Shown here: positions 32,364 through 36,264 of the stretch, one piece after another
Layout of the letters: every line of letters begins with the position of its first letter
Position numbering within the stretch: the stretch's first letter is position 1
Source of the DNA: Thermaerobacter marianensis
GTDB lineage: Bacteria > Bacillota > Sulfobacillia > DYIH01 > DYIG01
NCBI GenBank assembly: GCA_020723725.1
Contig: DYIG01000001.1
Span: forward strand, 1 to 36,264
Direction of reading: 5' to 3'
Length of the DNA stretch: 36,264 nt
Position numbers and translations under genes: made by a program
Notes under the pieces: model-generated
The model's database searches: none
What the model saw: only the letters and a program-made list of their open reading frames with translations
Told to the model about the DNA's origin: nothing

Positions 32364-33011
32364 CTACTCCTTGGCCTTCTTGTCGGCCATCCTCTTATCC
32401 TCAGCTTCCGCACGGAGACGTGCCGCTTCTTTTCTAGCCCTGGCAGCGTCCTCGGTAAGCCCCGTTTTTTCCAGGGATTCGGCCAACCAGTCCTGAATAA
32501 CCGCCGAATCCGGGTTCAGTCGAGAGGCTTCTTGAAGAACCTGCACAGCATCTTCGTACCTATTACTACGCCGATATGCAATACCAAGGCCTACATAGGT
32601 TGCACTTGAATCCGGATTCAGCCTGGCCGCTTCCTTTAGAGCACCCTCGGCCCGTTTCGTATTGCCAAGATCCAGATAAACCATCCCCAGTAAATACCAT
32701 ACCGTGGCTTCACCAGGGAAAAGCCTTACCGTTGATTCGAGAAGCCGTCGGGCGCTCCTGTGCCCCCCTGCGTCTCGATAGAGTTCAGCTAGCCTAAGGC
32801 GGGTTTGAAGGCTTTCAGGATCCGCGGCCAATTCAGCCCTTAGCCGCTTCATCTCGCGGGCCTGGGGTGAACGGTCAAAGAACTGCCCGTAGACCCAAGG
32901 CCAACCAAACAAAACAAGCATCCCTGCTACCAGCAACCCTATGCCAACCGTATGTGCCCTTCTGCTTACATCCGGGTCGTTTAACACAGCCGCTGCTCTT
33001 TCCATATCCAC
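32364..33011 (-). CDS. Membrane-anchored TPR-repeat protein of the cytochrome H/I set
   Basis: This 215-residue protein is a fourth TPR protein but not a close relative of the other three. It starts at a GTG (33011) or an ATG two codons later. A membrane helix (about 22-44) is followed by about four TPR units (L-A-E-L-Y-R-D-A-G; W-Y-L-L-G-M-V-Y-L; Y-V-G-L-G-I-A-Y-R) and a C-terminal stretch of Ala, Arg, Lys and Glu that probably forms a charged helix. It lacks the G-Y-x-F-W and L-P-x-x-P features and has no NHL gene beside it. It sits between cytochromes I and H, so a scaffold or assembly role for that pair is likely. Confidence 0.88.
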   Translation of the reverse strand: MDMERAAAVLNDPDVSRRAHTVGIGLLVAGMLVLFGWPWVYGQFFDRSPQAREMKRLRAELAADPESLQTRLRLAELYRDAGGHRSARRLLESTVRLFPGEATVWYLLGMVYLDLGNTKRAEGALKEAARLNPDSSATYVGLGIAYRRSNRYEDAVQVLQEASRLNPDSAVIQDWLAESLEKTGLTEDAARARKEAARLRAEAEDKRMADKKAKE

Positions 33012-33060
33012 TCACCAGAGAAAGGTTTCTCGATATAAATCGGAAACTCCAGGCATCAGC

Positions 33061-34413
33061 TTAACCTCCACTCCCTGACCCGGAGGAAGTTGGGGAAAGC
33101 CCGGGTATACCTGCTGGTGGCGGCGGTGGTTCAATCCCTTTGGCCCGCATATCTGCGCGGAACTTCTCTATGAGCACCTTTGCAGTCTGCGAGTTGTGGC
33201 AAACCTGGCAGTGGTTCGTCTGGTGACAGTTATAGCAGTTGCCCTGAACCGGCCCCTGGGACTTTACATATTGATAGTGTTTAGGCAACCAATCGGCCGC
33301 CGGTTCATGCTTGCTCTTGTCAGGCGGGTTATGGCACATATTGCACCATATCTTCTGAACAGCCCTCTCCTCAAGGTCTGTGGATAGTTTCTTGACATCG
33401 GGTTTGTTGGGGTTATGGCAGACTCCGCAATACTGGAAATTGGCCAGAGCCCCTGTTTTATGAATGATCCGCCAGATGTCGTTGTGCCGCGCGGGCCTGT
33501 TGTTCATATGACAGCTCGAACACCAGAAGCTGTTCCTGGCAAATAGCCGGGCATCTTTAGAATCATCCAGGTTGGGGTCGATCTTTTGCGGCGCGTGACA
33601 CCCGGCACACATACCGGGGCCCATGGATAGCGCCTGCGGGCCATGCCCCTTCAGCCAATCCTCCCGTGGTTCGTGGAACCCGGGGAGCATCTTGGCCACG
33701 TGGCAGGTGGAACAGGCCATTAATTTTGGCGGCCAGACGCCCACCTGTTGAACCTTCCGGTGACATTCCAGGCAGGTGTCCTGTTTGGGCTTTGGGAAAT
33801 CCAGCTTTCCATCCTCGGTCTTCACACCGTGTATAGCGCTGACATGGCACTTGGAACAACCCACCTTCTTCTGTGCGTGTGTCTTGTGTGCCGCTATGTG
33901 CATGACCCCTTCTTTGGGCTTATCGTCCTTGAACTGGTGGCACCCGCTGCAAGCAGTGTCAGGGACGTCATGGCCAGGCTCCTGCGCGGGTGCTCCTGCA
34001 GCCAATGCCTTAACGGCTTCCTTTTTAGGATTCTTGGCATCCTTTCCATTTTTCTGATCATTATTACCAGGATTATCAGGCTTCAGGGTCCAGGATTTAT
34101 CCATCAAAGAGGAACTAACCACCTTGGGGTCCTGGTGGCAGGAAACGCAACGCAAACCATAATGCGCGGCTACCTTGGGGGGCTCTTCCTTTTTCTTGTC
34201 TTTTTTATCCTTAGCCTTGTCTTTGTTCGCCTTGGCCAACAAATCACCGAGTTTGTCTCCGCCATGACAAGAGGCGCAGGTCGCGGGAACGGCCACTTTG
34301 TTGACGGCTATCGCCGCGCCCAACATAGGCGCCAGTACCAGGAGAAAAAAGGCCACCGGCATGATGTAAAACGTCCAGTTTTTCTGATTCCACCGGTGGG
34401 GCGTCCCGTACAT
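33061..34413 (-). CDS. Membrane-anchored 12-heme c-type cytochrome I
   Basis: This 450-residue protein has a membrane helix near the N-terminus (about 14-38), then twelve CXXCH motifs: CASCH, CVSCH, CSGCH, CSKCH, CLECH, CSTCH, CAGCH, CSSCH, CGVCH, CNMCH, CYNCH and CQVCH. The last two are only a few residues apart. Between hemes 1 and 2 is a highly charged Lys/Asp/Glu run, and between 2 and 3 another Lys/Asn-rich linker; the C-terminus is Pro/Gly/Ser-rich, which could thread the peptidoglycan. The ATG at 34413 has GAGGTG at good spacing, 13 bp after cytochrome J. A NapC/NirT-like role in taking electrons from menaquinol is possible given the anchor, but I see no NapC-type heme 1 motif with a Met ligand, so this stays open. 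Confidence 0.92.
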   Translation of the reverse strand: MYGTPHRWNQKNWTFYIMPVAFFLLVLAPMLGAAIAVNKVAVPATCASCHGGDKLGDLLAKANKDKAKDKKDKKKEEPPKVAAHYGLRCVSCHQDPKVVSSSLMDKSWTLKPDNPGNNDQKNGKDAKNPKKEAVKALAAGAPAQEPGHDVPDTACSGCHQFKDDKPKEGVMHIAAHKTHAQKKVGCSKCHVSAIHGVKTEDGKLDFPKPKQDTCLECHRKVQQVGVWPPKLMACSTCHVAKMLPGFHEPREDWLKGHGPQALSMGPGMCAGCHAPQKIDPNLDDSKDARLFARNSFWCSSCHMNNRPARHNDIWRIIHKTGALANFQYCGVCHNPNKPDVKKLSTDLEERAVQKIWCNMCHNPPDKSKHEPAADWLPKHYQYVKSQGPVQGNCYNCHQTNHCQVCHNSQTAKVLIEKFRADMRAKGIEPPPPPAGIPGLSPTSSGSGSGG

Positions 34414-34426
34414 GGTTACACCTCGT

Positions 34427-35503
34427 TTACTTTAGGCTGGCCAGATAGGCCGAAAGCCCGCGAATATCATCTGGTGATAAAGGAAGAAACGGCATGGCCG
34501 GGAATTTGACAAAATAGTCCACAAAAAAGGTTTCCAGCCATTCACGGGTCCTTTTCTGGCCTTCGGCAGTAAGCTCAGGCCCGTTTGTCCCGCCAACATT
34601 TCCAATCTTATGACAACTCTCACAGTTGAAACGATCATAAGCGTTTTTGCCAGTCTCTATCAATTGAGCATCCGATTGCTGCAGGGTCTGATTTCCAAAC
34701 CACTCTTTCTCCTGCCCGGGGTTGCCGCCCCTCCCGGCAAGGAAACGAGCAACATCATAAATCTCCTGATCCGTGAGGTTTTGCGGAGGCATGAACTTTT
34801 TCCCAACGTTAACAGGGTCACGGAGGAGCTGAATAAACCAGGACATGGTGTATTTCCCTATGGCTTTATCAATGTTATCCGTGCTCCCGAAACCAAAACC
34901 CTTATAACGGTGACAGGAAAGGCATTTGTCATTGACGATCTTCTCACCCGGAAGCATCTCAGCCTGAGGCTTCTCCGGGGGCATTTTTGGGGCTGAATCC
35001 GTCGGCTTATCGGCTGAATCACTGGCCTTATCGGATTTGGAGGTTGCGACTTTATCCCCTGACTTGCCATCTGTCTTCGTTTGGGACGGCTTATCTGACG
35101 GGTTGGTTTTGTCGTTAGAAGCGGCTGGCTTGGGTTTTGCGGTCCCCTGGGCTGATATGGCCTCAGGGGTCTTAGGGGTTAGACTCCAAACCGTCAGGAC
35201 AGTGCCCAAGCAGACGACAGAGACGAAACCCACCATTACCCAGGCGCCTATGCGTTTACGGGCATCCGAAAGCCAGTTCGTTTTTTTGATAATAAATACA
35301 AGGGCAACTACCAGGACAATTGAAACAGCCACTGTAATGGCTTCCCACAGCCAGAGAAAACTCCAAGCGCCGGGACCGGCGGGGTAATACAACACCATGG
35401 CTGGCGCCCCTACGGCCACCAGAACCCCACCCAATACAATCAGAATTGCTAAAGGCAGGGGAATACGGCTAGTTTCTTGACCTGACCTGCCCCCTCCGTA
35501 CAA
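34427..35503 (-). CDS. Membrane diheme cytochrome c J (three membrane helices plus two class I-like domains)
   Basis: This 358-residue protein starts at a TTG (35503) behind GGAGGGGGAG. Three membrane helices lie in the first 115 residues. A linker of about 65 residues made mostly of Lys, Asp, Ser, Pro and Thr follows, then two cytochrome c domains with CLSCH at about 194 and CESCH at about 294. Each domain has a later Met in a typical ligand setting (F-M-P-P-Q and A-M-P-F-L-P), so both hemes are probably His/Met and of high potential, unlike the bis-His multiheme proteins. This resembles the c-subunits of quinol-cytochrome c reductases or oxidases, but no cytochrome b or Rieske gene is in view. 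It leads the set J-I-TPR-H. Confidence 0.9.
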   Translation of the reverse strand: MYGGGRSGQETSRIPLPLAILIVLGGVLVAVGAPAMVLYYPAGPGAWSFLWLWEAITVAVSIVLVVALVFIIKKTNWLSDARKRIGAWVMVGFVSVVCLGTVLTVWSLTPKTPEAISAQGTAKPKPAASNDKTNPSDKPSQTKTDGKSGDKVATSKSDKASDSADKPTDSAPKMPPEKPQAEMLPGEKIVNDKCLSCHRYKGFGFGSTDNIDKAIGKYTMSWFIQLLRDPVNVGKKFMPPQNLTDQEIYDVARFLAGRGGNPGQEKEWFGNQTLQQSDAQLIETGKNAYDRFNCESCHKIGNVGGTNGPELTAEGQKRTREWLETFFVDYFVKFPAMPFLPLSPDDIRGLSAYLASLK

Positions 35504-35553
35504 TTACAGCTCCCCCTCCAACAAATAACCCCCCATTTACAGGGAGGCTTACT

Positions 35554-35775
35554 CTAATGGACAGATAACAGTTGCCAGAGCAGGAATGCGGCGCCAAAGA
35601 CAACGCCAGACAAACCGCCAACGGCCATGGCTACCCCGCTAAGGGTGAGATCCTGCCCGGCCGCCCCTTTTCTCTGGACAGAAAGCACAAGTGCTATGAA
35701 GGCACTTGCCAGGACGATTAGCACGATGAGCATAGTCGACAAGATAAATGTCACCTTAACCCAAGTTTTAAGCAC
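35554..35775 (-). CDS. Small membrane protein with two predicted helices
   Basis: This 73-residue protein is unrecognised. It has two hydrophobic helices (about 8-32 and 46-70) joined by a short polar loop with Q-R-K-G-A-A-G-Q-D-L-T. The start is uncertain: GTG at 35775 lacks a ribosome binding site, and a TTG about 11 codons inside has AAGGTG about ten bases upstream. It lies 50 bp before cytochrome J in the same direction, so it may be a small subunit of a membrane complex with J. A possible -10 box TATAAT (35815-35820, minus strand) without a good -35 lies upstream. Confidence 0.6.
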   Translation of the reverse strand: MLKTWVKVTFILSTMLIVLIVLASAFIALVLSVQRKGAAGQDLTLSGVAMAVGGLSGVVFGAAFLLWQLLSVH

Positions 35776-35847
35776 TCAATAAAGAACTAAAATACCTTCT
35801 GGCAATATAGAACTATTATAAGTCAATTCTACTTATGATCGGATAGT

Positions 35848-35877
35848 TTGCCAATAAGTTTAATTAAGGCTTATAGC
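35848..35877 (+). promoter_or_regulatory. Candidate promoter of the repeat lipoprotein gene
   Basis: TTGCCA (35848-35853) and TATAGC (35872-35877) are 18 bp apart on the plus strand. The start would lie about 160 nt before the GTG at 36044. The region 35776-36043 is AT-rich and otherwise shows only a small AGGGT/ACCCT hairpin (35985-35998). Confidence 0.3.
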
Positions 35878-36043
35878 CTATCACCCTAAATTCTTTAATG
35901 CAAAAATAATTTTTCTGAAATTTTCCTGCAAAGATAAAAAGGATTTTAAAGAAGGATGTAGAATGTGGTTTCCTTGTTGGGAAAAGGGTTAAAACCCTGT
36001 CCCATTTAACACTCCAAATGGGGTGGAGAGGGGGTGCACGATA

Positions 36044-36264
36044 GTGAAGAATAGGAAGCTTTTGCTCCTAGCCATGTCCGCGCTCATGAGCTTGGCTCTG
36101 GTGGCTGCTGGTTGCGGTCAGAAGAAGGCTGAGGCTCCGGCTCCGGCTGAAGACAAGGCTGCTGCTGACACCGCGGCTCCGGCTGAAGACAAGGCTGCTG
36201 CTGACACCGCGGCTCCGGCTGAAGACAAGGCTGCTGCTGACACCGCGGCTCCGGCTGAAGACAA
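36044..36264 (+). CDS. Lipoprotein with 12-residue tandem repeats, 3' end cut by window edge
   Basis: Translation from the GTG at 36044 (behind AGGGGGTG at 7 bases) gives a signal peptide with a Lys/Arg start, a Leu/Ala core and the lipobox V-A-A-G-C, with the Cys at residue 24. From residue 33 the mature part is a perfect repeat of A-P-A-E-D-K-A-A-A-D-T-A, three copies and part of a fourth before the window ends. Such Ala/Pro/Glu/Lys repeats form extended or helical spacers that hold a C-terminal domain away from the membrane. What that domain is cannot be seen; given the setting it may be a heme or redox domain, but this is a guess. It is the only other plus-strand gene besides cytochrome B. 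Confidence 0.8.
   Translation, partial: MKNRKLLLLAMSALMSLALVAAGCGQKKAEAPAPAEDKAAADTAAPAEDKAAADTAAPAEDKAAADTAAPAED
36140..36264 (+). repeat. 36-bp tandem direct repeats inside the lipoprotein gene
   Basis: The 36-bp unit starting GCTCCGGCTGAAGACAAG repeats exactly at 36140-36175, 36176-36211 and 36212-36247, with a partial copy to the window end. The copies are identical at the nucleotide level, so the array is young or kept uniform by recombination, and its copy number probably varies between strains. Confidence 0.95.

Noticed and set aside
33061..34413. Cytochrome I as a NapC/NirT-type quinol dehydrogenase
   Set aside because: It has an N-terminal anchor but twelve hemes and no NapC-like first heme with a nearby Met ligand, so I kept the neutral name.
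1..36264. tRNA, rRNA, CRISPR, transposase, phage or attachment-site features
   Set aside because: No cloverleaf, rRNA-like stretch, spaced repeat array, transposase motif or terminal inverted repeats were seen; the repeated segments are paralogous coding regions or the 36-bp repeats noted.

Overview
The window looks like part of the chromosome of an anaerobic, Gram-positive-type bacterium (Bacillota; a Desulfotomaculia/Thermincolia/Peptococcia-like clostridium is my best guess, not a proven one). The reasons are the order rimP-nusA-ylxR-infB-rbfA-nrnA at the left end, strong AGGAGG ribosome binding sites with many GTG and TTG starts, foldases that are lipoproteins, and no outer-membrane porin or porin-cytochrome genes. 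It contains ten multiheme or diheme c-type cytochrome genes with 79 CXXCH motifs plus two CX3CH motifs, so it is most likely an extracellular electron transfer (EET) island.

Layout. (1) 1-6214: the transcription/translation operon on the minus strand (rimP, nusA, ylxR, infB, rbfA, and the start of nrnA), with a good promoter and a terminator-like hairpin in its leader; ylxQ is missing. (2) 6226-12070, minus: module 1, which is hexaheme cytochrome A, then a separately promoted set of PpiC foldase, TPR protein, NHL beta-propeller and a small lipoprotein. (3) 12492-14501, plus: hexaheme cytochrome B, divergent from A. (4) 14532-15701, minus: a membrane diguanylate cyclase. (5) 15782-20905, minus: module 2, which is hexaheme cytochrome C, TPR, NHL and foldase. 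(6) 21114-26739, minus: module 3, which is hexaheme cytochrome D, TPR, NHL, and a decaheme cytochrome G. (7) 26995-31122, minus: hexaheme cytochrome E and a 16-heme cytochrome F with an Ig-like domain. (8) 31262-35775, minus: a membrane-anchored set of small membrane protein, diheme cytochrome J, 12-heme cytochrome I, a fourth TPR protein and 11-heme cytochrome H. (9) 36044-end, plus: the start of a lipoprotein with 36-bp tandem repeats.

How they may work together (inference): the membrane-anchored J, I and H would move electrons from the membrane out into the cell wall. The large secreted cytochromes F and G and the five related hexaheme proteins A-E would carry them to the surface or beyond. 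The TPR and NHL proteins are each held at the membrane by one N-terminal helix and face outward. With the lipoprotein prolyl isomerases they form a cassette that recurs with the hexaheme genes and probably folds, exports or assembles them. From memory, genes for NHL/beta-propeller proteins and prolyl isomerases also lie beside the hexaheme nanowire gene omcS of Geobacter. This window may therefore hold a Gram-positive counterpart of a cytochrome-filament assembly system, present in three copies. No heme-attachment (Ccs/Res) genes, sortase motifs, S-layer domains, RNA genes, CRISPR arrays or transposons were seen.
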